DNA from: Pseudomonas fluorescens | GTDB lineage: Bacteria; Pseudomonadota; Gammaproteobacteria; Pseudomonadales; Pseudomonadaceae | Reading direction: 5' to 3' | DNA: 64,000 bases | NCBI RefSeq assembly: GCF_019212185.1 | Contig: NZ_CP078138.1 | Span: 226,001-290,000, forward strand | Part shown: positions 36,100 to 43,957 of the stretch, piece by piece | Layout: each line of letters opens with the position of its first letter | Numbering within the stretch: position 1 is the first letter of the stretch | Position numbers and translations under genes: made by a program | Notes under the pieces: generated by a model | Told to the model about the DNA's origin: nothing | Database searches by the model: none | Seen by the model: the letters and a program-made list of their open reading frames with translations, nothing else

Positions 36100-36569
36100 T
36101 CCAACGCATTTGCAGCTATTTCAATCAGCACTATCGTCATCCCCAAGCGTTTCCTCGTGTTTCCTGGTGACCGTATATCGAGAAATTTTCGACTAATTTC
36201 TGATCATTTTTCGACGCGTCGCGTAGGGAAAATCTCGTTTTTTTGTACATAATTGACTGATCAATTAATCACCAGTCTCCTCTGCGATGGCCGGTACACG
36301 GCACTTATGCCTGCCGAAATGTCGCATTCGAACCGGTTGGGACGGCCGTTTTGTTTGAAAAAACTCATGCCGATTCGGCATAGGGTAGGCGTTTACGGCA
36401 TTAGACGCGGTGTCCTTGCATCGGAATAGTTGCGCCTTTTTTCGCCTGCCGAAGAGCCGTAACACGCGCCTCGGGCGACCTTATACGGGGGCCGATGCAC
36501 GAACTTCTACACCATTGGGTGTTGCAGTTCTGGCATCGGTCCGAGATAAACAAAAGTAAGGGTAATGAT
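36100..36569. other. Intergenic region upstream of gltP
   Basis: 470 bases without a convincing gene. It is AT-rich between 36160 and 36270, with T-runs and the near-palindromic TTGACTGATCAATTAATCA (36250-36268), a possible regulator site. The open frame from 36495 that enters gltP has no family similarity before codon 26. No promoter can be fixed with confidence. Confidence 0.4.
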
Positions 36570-37901
36570 ATGAAGAAGGCAAAGCTTAGCCTCGCCTGGC
36601 AGATCCTCATCGGTCTGGTCCTGGGTATAGCAATCGGCGCACTGCTCAACCATTTCAGTGCTGAAAAAGCCTGGTGGGTCAGTAACGTCCTGCAACCAGC
36701 GGGCGATATCTTTATCCGTCTGATCAAGATGATCGTGATCCCGATCGTGATTTCTTCTCTGATCGTCGGCATTGCCGGTGTGGGGGATGCGAAGAAACTC
36801 GGGCGCATCGGTCTGAAGACCATCATTTACTTTGAAATCGTCACCACCATCGCCATTCTGGTGGGTCTGGTACTGGCCAACGTGTTCCACCCGGGCGCCG
36901 GCATCGACATGAGCACCCTGGGTACCGTGGATATTTCCAAGTACCAGGCGACGGCGGCGGAAGTCCAGCATGAGCATGCGTTCATCGAAACCATCCTCAA
37001 CCTGATCCCGTCGAACATCTTTGCCGCCATGGCGCGTGGCGAGATGCTGCCGATCATCTTCTTCTCGGTACTGTTCGGTCTCGGTCTGTCGAGCCTGCAG
37101 TCGGACCTGCGCGAGCCGCTGGTGAAGATGTTCCAGGGCGTATCGGAAAGCATGTTCAAGGTCACTCACATGATCATGAACTACGCCCCGATCGGCGTGT
37201 TCGCACTGATCGCCGTGACCGTGGCCAATTTCGGCTTCGCGTCCCTGCTGCCGCTGGCCAAATTGGTGATCCTGGTTTACTTCGCCATCGCCTTCTTCGC
37301 CTTCGTGATCCTGGGCCTGATCGCTCGCCTGTTTGGCTTCTCGGTGATCAAGCTGATGCGCATCTTCAAGGATGAGCTGGTGCTGGCTTACTCCACCGCC
37401 AGCTCCGAGACTGTGCTGCCGCGTGTGATCGAGAAGATGGAAGCCTACGGTGCGCCGAAGGCCATTTGCAGCTTCGTGGTACCGACCGGCTACTCGTTCA
37501 ACCTCGACGGTTCGACCCTGTACCAGAGCATCGCGGCAATCTTCATCGCCCAGCTGTACGGCATCGACCTGTCGATCAGCCAGCAGTTGCTGCTGGTTCT
37601 GACCCTGATGGTCACCTCCAAGGGCATTGCTGGCGTGCCGGGCGTCTCCTTCGTGGTGCTGCTGGCGACCCTGGGCAGCGTTGGCATTCCGCTGGAAGGC
37701 CTGGCGTTCATTGCCGGTGTCGACCGTGTCATGGACATGGCCCGTACCGCACTCAACGTAATCGGCAACGCCCTGGCGGTTCTGGTTATCGCGCGTTGGG
37801 AAGGTATGTACGACGATGCCAAGGGCCAGCGCTACTGGAACTCCCTGCCGCACTGGCGCAGCAAAGACAAACTGCCTGCGGGCGAGGCGTCGAAGAACTG
37901 A
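36570..37901 (+). CDS. gltP: Proton/glutamate-aspartate symporter (DAACS family)
   Basis: Inner-membrane dicarboxylate/amino acid:cation symporter, 443 residues from ATG 36570 (M-K-K-A-K-L-S-L-A-W-Q-I). Eight helices and two hairpin loops are expected. The serine-rich loop A-Y-S-T-A-S-S-E-T-V-L-P, the F-N-L-D-G-S-T-L-Y motif and the G-I-A-G-V-P-G segment are diagnostic. TAAGGGT stands upstream. In P. aeruginosa gltP lies in the same area near algB. A terminator follows 20 bases after the stop. Confidence 0.94.
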   Translation: MKKAKLSLAWQILIGLVLGIAIGALLNHFSAEKAWWVSNVLQPAGDIFIRLIKMIVIPIVISSLIVGIAGVGDAKKLGRIGLKTIIYFEIVTTIAILVGLVLANVFHPGAGIDMSTLGTVDISKYQATAAEVQHEHAFIETILNLIPSNIFAAMARGEMLPIIFFSVLFGLGLSSLQSDLREPLVKMFQGVSESMFKVTHMIMNYAPIGVFALIAVTVANFGFASLLPLAKLVILVYFAIAFFAFVILGLIARLFGFSVIKLMRIFKDELVLAYSTASSETVLPRVIEKMEAYGAPKAICSFVVPTGYSFNLDGSTLYQSIAAIFIAQLYGIDLSISQQLLLVLTLMVTSKGIAGVPGVSFVVLLATLGSVGIPLEGLAFIAGVDRVMDMARTALNVIGNALAVLVIARWEGMYDDAKGQRYWNSLPHWRSKDKLPAGEASKN

Positions 37902-37920
37902 TCAGCGCTTGGTGATCATG

Positions 37921-37946
37921 CAAACCCCGGAGAAATCCGGGGTTTG
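37921..37946 (+). terminator. Hairpin terminator after gltP
   Basis: CAAACCCCGG and CCGGGGTTTG form a perfect ten-pair stem around AGAAAT. The following tail TCGTTTC is only moderately T-rich. Confidence 0.75.
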
Positions 37947-37999
37947 TCGTTTCTGTACACCCCGCTATCATTCGCCGCATCTTCTGGGGGATATGACTG

Positions 38000-39229
38000 A
38001 TGCTCAATGGCCTGTGGCTTGGCTTTTTCATCGTGGCGGCCATTTCGGCCATGGCGCAGTGGCTGGTCGGCGGCAATGCCGGAATCTTTGCCGCCATGGT
38101 CGAGAGCATTTTTGCCATGGCCAAGCTGTCGGTGGAAGTCATGGTGCTGCTGTTTGGCACCCTGACCCTGTGGCTGGGCTTTTTGCGGATCGCCGAGAAG
38201 GCAGGCATCGTCGAGTGGCTGGCCAAGGCCCTGGGACCGCTGTTCCTGCGCTTGATGCCGGAAGTGCCGCCGGGCCACCCGGCCATCGGCCTGATCACCC
38301 TGAATTTTGCCGCCAACGGCCTGGGCCTGGACAATGCGGCCACACCCATCGGCCTCAAGGCGATGAAAGCCCTGCAGGAGCTCAACCCCAGCGCCACAGT
38401 GGCCAGCAATGCGCAGATCCTGTTCCTGGTGCTCAATGCGTCGTCGCTGACCCTGCTGCCAGTCACTATCTTTATGTACCGCGCCCAGCAAGGCGCGCCG
38501 GACCCGACGCTGGTGTTCCTGCCGATCCTGCTGGCGACCAGTTGCTCGACCCTGGTGGGGCTGCTGTCGGTGGCCTTCATGCAGCGTTTGCGCCTGTGGG
38601 ACCCGGTGGTGCTCGCCTACCTGATTCCCGGTGCCCTGGCCCTCGGCGGCTTCATGGCGCTGCTGGCAACGCTCTCGGCCACCGCCCTGGCTGGCCTTTC
38701 CTCAATCCTCGGCAACCTGACGCTGTTCGGCCTGATCATGCTCTTCCTGGTGATCGGCGCGCTGCGCAAGGTCAAGGTCTACGAGGCCTTCGTCGAAGGC
38801 GCCAAGGAAGGTTTCGACGTCGCCAAGAACCTGCTGCCGTACCTGGTCGCCATGCTCTGCGCGGTGGGCGTACTGCGCGCCTCCGGGGCGCTGGATTTTG
38901 GCCTCGACGGCATTCGCCATCTGGTCGAGTGGGCGGGTTGGGATACGCGTTTTGTCGACGCCTTGCCGACCGCAATGGTCAAGCCGTTTTCCGGCAGCGC
39001 CGCGCGGGCGATGTTGATCGAGACCATGAAGACCTCGGGCGTGGACAGCTTCCCGGCGCTGGTGGCCGCGACCATCCAGGGCAGTACCGAAACCACCTTC
39101 TACGTGCTGGCGGTGTACTTCGGTGCGGTGGGTATTCAGCGGGCGCGGCATGCGGTGGGCTGCGCGCTGCTGGCGGAGCTGGCTGGGGTGCTGGCGGCGA
39201 TCGGAGTGTGCTACTGGTTCTTCGGTTGA
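38000..39229 (+). CDS. Nucleoside-recognition (SpmA/SpmB-like) membrane protein
   Basis: A 409-residue polytopic membrane protein in which two nucleoside-recognition (Gate) domains, separate as SpmA and SpmB in spore formers, are joined. The first half carries G-F-L-R-I-A-E-K-A-G-I-V and A-T-P-I-G-L-K-A-M; the second carries F-S-G-S-A-A-R-A-M and Q-G-S-T-E-T-T-F-Y-V-L-A-V-Y-F-G. Transport of an unknown solute is possible. The same gene follows gltP in P. aeruginosa (PA5478). Single transcription unit by appearance. Confidence 0.88.
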   Translation: MLNGLWLGFFIVAAISAMAQWLVGGNAGIFAAMVESIFAMAKLSVEVMVLLFGTLTLWLGFLRIAEKAGIVEWLAKALGPLFLRLMPEVPPGHPAIGLITLNFAANGLGLDNAATPIGLKAMKALQELNPSATVASNAQILFLVLNASSLTLLPVTIFMYRAQQGAPDPTLVFLPILLATSCSTLVGLLSVAFMQRLRLWDPVVLAYLIPGALALGGFMALLATLSATALAGLSSILGNLTLFGLIMLFLVIGALRKVKVYEAFVEGAKEGFDVAKNLLPYLVAMLCAVGVLRASGALDFGLDGIRHLVEWAGWDTRFVDALPTAMVKPFSGSAARAMLIETMKTSGVDSFPALVAATIQGSTETTFYVLAVYFGAVGIQRARHAVGCALLAELAGVLAAIGVCYWFFG

Positions 39230-39263
39230 ACCACTGACCCGCAGAATCCTGCAGGTCAGCCAT

Positions 39264-39902
39264 TCAAGGCTTGGCGGGCACGTTCTTCTGGCCCTGTTCC
39301 ACGGTCCAGGCAATCACTTGGCGGGTCAGTTCATCCCCGGCCCGGCCGAATCCGCTGACCACGCCAGGTACCTGCACGTCACTCACCGGTTGGCGGACCT
39401 CGAAGCGCTTGCTGGCGAGGATACGTTGGTCGGTGCCGCGCACCAGCAACGCATCCAGGCGGATCACCACCTGCACACTGTTGCCCTGATATTCGGTCTG
39501 GAACGCCTGCAGGTTGCCGGCCAGTTCCAGATCGGTCTGCAAGTTGGCGTCGTCAGTGCTCAGCAGTTGCACCCGACCATCCTCGGCAAAGCCGTCGAGC
39601 AGGCGGTTGCGCAGCAGCATCGGTGCCCGGTCGCTCCAGCGCGAGGCCTTGTAACTGCTGATCAGGTCGCCCTGGGGAATCACCGCGATGCGTGAGCTGT
39701 TGAGCACATCGCTGGCTTGCGGCTTGGACACTCGCAGCGACCAGCTGACGGCGGGCGCCTGTGTCGCCGACCCAGGGCTGTGGGCTGCCGGCAGGCGATA
39801 GACGTCCTGCGGGTCGCCCTTGGGTAAAATCGAACAGGCGCCGGTCAGCGCCAGGCTGGCCAGCAGCGTCCCGTGGGCCAGGGTGCGGAAGACGCGCTTC
39901 AT
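39264..39902 (-). CDS. PqiC/ABC-auxiliary lipoprotein of an MCE transport system
   Basis: A 212-residue lipoprotein (signal with L-T-G-A-C) of the ABC-type transport auxiliary (PqiC/YmbA-like) family. The domain contains W-S-L-R-V-S-K-P and R-I-A-V-I-P-Q-G-D-L-I. Such proteins sit in the outer membrane and complete lipid bridges formed by MCE proteins. The ATG overlaps the stop of the MlaD-type gene by four bases (ATGA), so it is the last gene of that operon. Confidence 0.85.
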   Translation of the reverse strand: MKRVFRTLAHGTLLASLALTGACSILPKGDPQDVYRLPAAHSPGSATQAPAVSWSLRVSKPQASDVLNSSRIAVIPQGDLISSYKASRWSDRAPMLLRNRLLDGFAEDGRVQLLSTDDANLQTDLELAGNLQAFQTEYQGNSVQVVIRLDALLVRGTDQRILASKRFEVRQPVSDVQVPGVVSGFGRAGDELTRQVIAWTVEQGQKNVPAKP

Positions 39903-40837
39903 GGGGTGAACTCCTTGTCTGTCTCGTGGCCGAGCAGGTAACCGCTGGGATTGGATTCCAGGCGCCGGGAGATGGCCCGCAACGAGCCCAGGGTGTCGCG
40001 CAGCTCGCGTATGGCCGGGGCCAGGCTGTTGAGCCCCTGCATGCCGTTGCCCAGCGCTTCCTGATTATTGGTCAGCAGGGTATTGATGGTGGCCGTGCTC
40101 TGCTCCAGGGACTTCATCGCCTGCTCGGCGCTGCCGAACATCTGCTTGCCATTGTTGTTGAGCAACCCATTGGCGTTGCGCATCAGCAAGGTGGTCTGTT
40201 CCAGCGCGGCGCTGGCCTGCTTGCCGATAGACGCCAGTTGGCGCATGGCCTGCTGGATATCGCCACGCTGATCGTTGATGGTGCCGGTGGTTTGCTCGAG
40301 GTTTTCCAGGGTCTTGCTCAGGCGCTCGACGTTTTGCGGCGAGAGTACCTGGTTGGCGTTGTACAGCAGTTGATTGACGCTGCTCATCACGTCGTCACTG
40401 TTGTTGAGCAAGCGTGCGATGGGCGACGGCGAGGCGACGATGACCGGTAGCTTGCCGTTGTTGCCACGCAATTCCGGGCTCTGCGGTGTGCCACCGCTGA
40501 GCTGGATCAGCGACGTGCCGGTGATACCGGTCAATGCCAGCTTGGCTTGGGTGTCTTCCTTGATCGGGGTCTCGCCACCGAGGCGGATGCGCGCCAGCAC
40601 CCGGCGCGGGTCCTTGGGGTCGAGGCGCAAACTGACCACGTCGCCGACCTTGATCCCGCTGTACTGCACCGCGCTGCCCTTGGACAGGCCACTGACCGCT
40701 TCGTTAAAGACCACCTCGTAGTCCTTGAACTCGGTGTCGACGCTGGACTTGGCCAGCCACAGACCGAACAGCAAGGCACCGGCCACGACCAGGACGGTGA
40801 ACAGGCCGATCAATACATGATGGGCTCGGGTTTCCAT
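39899..40837 (-). CDS. MlaD/MCE-domain substrate-binding protein
   Basis: Periplasmic MCE protein of 312 residues, anchored by an N-terminal helix (about 9-29, V-L-I-G-L-F-T-V-L-V-V-A-G-A). A single MCE domain follows (about 38-120: D-Y-E-V-V-F-N-E-A-V-S-G-L-S-K-G-S-A-V), then a long helical tail (about 150-300) that could form a needle. It probably shuttles lipids between the membranes. It lies one base after the ATPase gene and overlaps the lipoprotein gene. Confidence 0.9.
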   Translation of the reverse strand: METRAHHVLIGLFTVLVVAGALLFGLWLAKSSVDTEFKDYEVVFNEAVSGLSKGSAVQYSGIKVGDVVSLRLDPKDPRRVLARIRLGGETPIKEDTQAKLALTGITGTSLIQLSGGTPQSPELRGNNGKLPVIVASPSPIARLLNNSDDVMSSVNQLLYNANQVLSPQNVERLSKTLENLEQTTGTINDQRGDIQQAMRQLASIGKQASAALEQTTLLMRNANGLLNNNGKQMFGSAEQAMKSLEQSTATINTLLTNNQEALGNGMQGLNSLAPAIRELRDTLGSLRAISRRLESNPSGYLLGHETDKEFTP

Positions 40838-40838
40838 G

Positions 40839-41642
40839 TCATACCTCGTTGGACGGTGAAGCGGCCGTCAGCGCCGCGCGGCCACGGGGGCCATGAAAGT
40901 ATTCGTGAATCCAGGCGTCATCGGTTTCCGAAACAACATCGATGGCATCCGCCACCAGCACTTTCTTCTGTGCCAATACCGCCACCCGGTCAGTAATGGT
41001 GTAGAGGGTGTCGAGGTCATGGGTTACCAGGAACACGCTCAGGCCCAATGCATCACGCAGGGTCAGGATCAACTGGTCGAACGCGGCTGCGCCAATCGGG
41101 TCGAGGCCGGCGGTGGGCTCGTCGAGAAACAGGATATCCGGGTCCAGCGCCAGGGCCCGGGCCAGCGCCGCACGCTTGATCATGCCGCCGGACAGCGAGG
41201 CCGGGTATTTGTCGGCGGCTGACAGCGGCAAACCGGCCAGAGCCAGTTTGACCGCCGCCAGGTGCTCAGCGTCGGCGCGACTCAGGCCTGCGTGCTCGAT
41301 CAACGGCAGCGCGACGTTCTCGGTCACGGTCAGTGACGAGAACAAGGCGCCCTTCTGAAACAGCACGCCGAAGCGTCGTTCAATCAGCGAGCGCTCGTGT
41401 TCCGGCAGGCTGGGCAGGTTCTTGCCGAACACCTTCACACTGCCCTCGCTGGGCTGGCGCAAGCCGATGATGCTGCGCAGCAGGACCGATTTACCGCTGC
41501 CGGAGCCGCCAACCACGGCAAGAATCTCGCCCTTGTACAAATCCAGGTCGAGATTTTCGTGCACGCTCTGCTTGCCGAAGCGATTGCACAGCCCACGCAC
41601 TTCGATCACCGCCTCGCTGGGCGCACGGGGTACTCGACTCAC
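40839..41642 (-). CDS. MlaF-type ABC transporter ATP-binding protein
   Basis: ATPase of the MCE lipid transporter, 267 residues, starting at GTG 41642 that overlaps the permease stop (GTGA). Walker A is G-G-S-G-S-G-K-S, the signature L-S-G-G-M-I-K-R and Walker B I-L-F-L-D-E-P-T-A-G-L-D. The M-I-K-R after the signature is typical for MlaF/Ttg2A. The longer open frame up to 41906 belongs to the permease region and is not used. Confidence 0.92.
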   Translation of the reverse strand: MSRVPRAPSEAVIEVRGLCNRFGKQSVHENLDLDLYKGEILAVVGGSGSGKSVLLRSIIGLRQPSEGSVKVFGKNLPSLPEHERSLIERRFGVLFQKGALFSSLTVTENVALPLIEHAGLSRADAEHLAAVKLALAGLPLSAADKYPASLSGGMIKRAALARALALDPDILFLDEPTAGLDPIGAAAFDQLILTLRDALGLSVFLVTHDLDTLYTITDRVAVLAQKKVLVADAIDVVSETDDAWIHEYFHGPRGRAALTAASPSNEV

Positions 41643-42784
41643 CAGCCCATCTCCATGAAGAACAGCGCGGCGACCGCATCCAGCACAATCACCACGAAAA
41701 TCGACTGCACCACGCTTGAGGTGGTGTGGGCGCCAACGGATTCGGCGCTGCCGCTGACCTTGAAGCCTTCCAGACAGCCAACCGCGGCAATCAGGAAGGC
41801 AAAAATCGGCGCCTTGACCATGCCGACGAGGAAGTGCTGAACGCCGATGTCCGATTGCAGCAGCGCGAGGAACATTGCCGGCGAAATGCCCAAGGAAATC
41901 GCACACACCACCCCGCCGCCGATAATCCCTGAGAGCATCGCCATAAAGGTCAGCATCGGCAGTGCCACCAGCAGCGCGAGAACCCGGGGCACCACCAGCA
42001 ACTCCATGGGATCGAGACCCAGGGTGCGGATGGCGTCGATTTCTTCATTGGCCTTCATTGAACCGATTTGCGCGGTAAAAGCACTGGCGGTGCGGCCCGC
42101 CATTAGGATCGCGGTGAGCAGCACGGCGAACTCCCGCAGGAACGAAAACGCCACCAGGTCGACGGTGAAAATGGTCGCGCCGAAATTGGCCAGCACCGTG
42201 GCGCCGAGGAACGCCACCACGGCGCCCACCAGGAAGGTCAGCAGGGCGACGATGGGCGCGGCGTCGAGCCCGGTTTGTTCAATGTGCGCCACCACCGGGG
42301 TGATGCGCCAGCGCGAGGGGCGAAATAGGCCGCGGGCGATGGTTTCGAGGATCAGGCCGACGAATCCGAGCAGTTGCAGGGTGTCCTTCCAGACGGTGTC
42401 CACTGCCCGGCCGATCCGTGTCAGCAACTGAACACCGACGCTGATTTCCGGCTCCTTGACCGGAATACAGAAGTCGCTCATCGAGCAATAGACCGTCTGC
42501 AGCAACGCCCGGTCGGCGCTGGAGAGGCTGCAATCGGGGTGTTCGGCGGATTTGCCGAGGCGTTCGGCGCCCAACAGCTCAACCAACAGCGAAGCGCCGG
42601 CGGTGTCGAGCGCGCCGAGACTATTGAGGTCGATGTGGGTGCGCTCGTCGTATTGGCCCTTGAGGGTTTCGCTCAGGTGTTTGAGGGCTGCGTAGTGGGC
42701 GAGCGTCCAGTCGCCGCTAACCCTTAGTTGGGTTGGGCTTTGCGAGGTGTCGAGTTGGGCATTGCCGGCGATCGTATTGCTCAT
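41639..42784 (-). CDS. MlaE-type permease with N-terminal STAS domain
   Basis: Inner-membrane permease of the MCE system, 381 residues. Residues 1-100 are a STAS domain (D-L-N-S-L-G-A-L-D-T-A-G-A-S-L-L), the counterpart of the separate MlaB protein. The MlaE permease follows, with about five to six helices and the family text L-M-A-G-R-T-A-S-A-F-T-A-Q-I-G-S-M and E-I-D-A-I-R-T-L-G-L-D-P. First gene of the operon permease-ATPase-MlaD-lipoprotein. This system is separate from the canonical mla/ttg2 operon, which lies elsewhere in pseudomonads. Confidence 0.92.
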   Translation of the reverse strand: MSNTIAGNAQLDTSQSPTQLRVSGDWTLAHYAALKHLSETLKGQYDERTHIDLNSLGALDTAGASLLVELLGAERLGKSAEHPDCSLSSADRALLQTVYCSMSDFCIPVKEPEISVGVQLLTRIGRAVDTVWKDTLQLLGFVGLILETIARGLFRPSRWRITPVVAHIEQTGLDAAPIVALLTFLVGAVVAFLGATVLANFGATIFTVDLVAFSFLREFAVLLTAILMAGRTASAFTAQIGSMKANEEIDAIRTLGLDPMELLVVPRVLALLVALPMLTFMAMLSGIIGGGVVCAISLGISPAMFLALLQSDIGVQHFLVGMVKAPIFAFLIAAVGCLEGFKVSGSAESVGAHTTSSVVQSIFVVIVLDAVAALFFMEMGW

Positions 42785-42838
42785 AAGCTCCGTGCTTGTT
42801 CAGCTGATACGCAGTGCTACGTAATAGCACGATCCTTG

Positions 42839-43882
42839 TTACTTTGCCTGGTTCGCCGGTGGGTTGTCTTGACCTGTGTCGCTGACCACGAAGCGCAGCA
42901 CGCCAATCACCTGACCATCTTCGGTCAGGACCCGCACCTGCCATTTACCGGCCGGGTTGGGCGGGAAGTTCTTCTTGTGAGTCCAGGCACGGTAGCCTTC
43001 CTTGCGACCGCCGTGAATATCCAGGGCAATGCGGTCGACTTCCTTACCGTTGAACGTCCACACGTGATAAATCCGCTCGTCCAGGCCGCGCGGCGCATTG
43101 ATGGCGGTGTAGGCATACAGGCCATCGCCGCGTAGTTGGCCGACGTTGACTTCATCCAGGCTGTCGCCGGGCGTGCGGTCTTGCAATTGCGTGCTGATCG
43201 CCACTTCAGTCATCCACAGGGTGGCCGGTGGCACCCAGGAGCGCATGAACCAGCCAGTGGCGCCGATGGCGACGGTGATGCACAGCACGCTCAGGCCGCC
43301 GCGCAAGGTACGTATCGGAAAGATCGAGGCCAGGCTGGGGAAGGACAACAGCATGGCGATGCCCAGGGCCAGCTTGAAACTCTGCGCGGTGGTCAGGTGG
43401 AGGATGATCGGCAGCGCCGTGAGCAAGGCGGCGAACAGCGTCAGCGTATGCATGGCCAGGAACAGCCAGCGCCGCGGCGCCAGCCACTTGTAGTAGAGCG
43501 GATCGGTGATGGAGATCAGCGCCGCAGCGCCCAGCAGCCCTGTAAATACCAGCTGTCCGCTGTTCCAGGTAGTGGTGATGAAAAAGAATGGCAGGACGAA
43601 AAACAGGCTTTCCTGATGGATCATCTGCGTCGCATAGCGCAGCAACGGCTGGGGGATTTCGCGCTTGAAGACCTTGGCGAACAGCTGGGTCAGACTGTTC
43701 TCCAGCATCAGCCAGACCCAGCTGACCAGCATGATGATCGCAATCCAGGTCGCCAGGCCTTGTTGGCGGTCGACCAGGATGAAGCTGCCAACCCCCGAGA
43801 TGAAACCGCCGAGCGCAATGACTCCCGGGTAGCGCTTCATCAGTTCGAGGATGCGCTGTACGTAGAGGGTCAAATTCGGCAT
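42839..43882 (-). CDS. DUF5924 multi-pass membrane protein
   Basis: A 347-residue protein from ATG 43882 (M-P-N-L-T-L-Y-V-Q-R-I-L), with about seven to eight helices in the first 220 residues. A soluble C-terminal domain of about 120 residues follows (DUF2914-like: R-I-Y-H-V-W-T-F-N-G-K-E; W-Q-V-R-V-L-T-E-D-G). The start is chosen because the extra codons up to 43939 show no family character, but no strong Shine-Dalgarno is seen. It precedes the MCE operon by 54 bases on the same strand. Function unknown. Confidence 0.78.
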   Translation of the reverse strand: MPNLTLYVQRILELMKRYPGVIALGGFISGVGSFILVDRQQGLATWIAIIMLVSWVWLMLENSLTQLFAKVFKREIPQPLLRYATQMIHQESLFFVLPFFFITTTWNSGQLVFTGLLGAAALISITDPLYYKWLAPRRWLFLAMHTLTLFAALLTALPIILHLTTAQSFKLALGIAMLLSFPSLASIFPIRTLRGGLSVLCITVAIGATGWFMRSWVPPATLWMTEVAISTQLQDRTPGDSLDEVNVGQLRGDGLYAYTAINAPRGLDERIYHVWTFNGKEVDRIALDIHGGRKEGYRAWTHKKNFPPNPAGKWQVRVLTEDGQVIGVLRFVVSDTGQDNPPANQAK

Positions 43883-43957
43883 GGGACAGTTCACAGTGGT
43901 TGTAGGAAAACCCTCACAGGATACCGCCGGGATACCCATGTAGCGAGAAACCAGACG

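Noticed and set aside
37816..39237. 473-residue plus-strand frame overlapping the nucleoside-recognition gene
   Set aside because: The product is Gly/Arg/Ala-rich low-complexity text, while the overlapping frame from 38000 encodes a clear membrane protein family.
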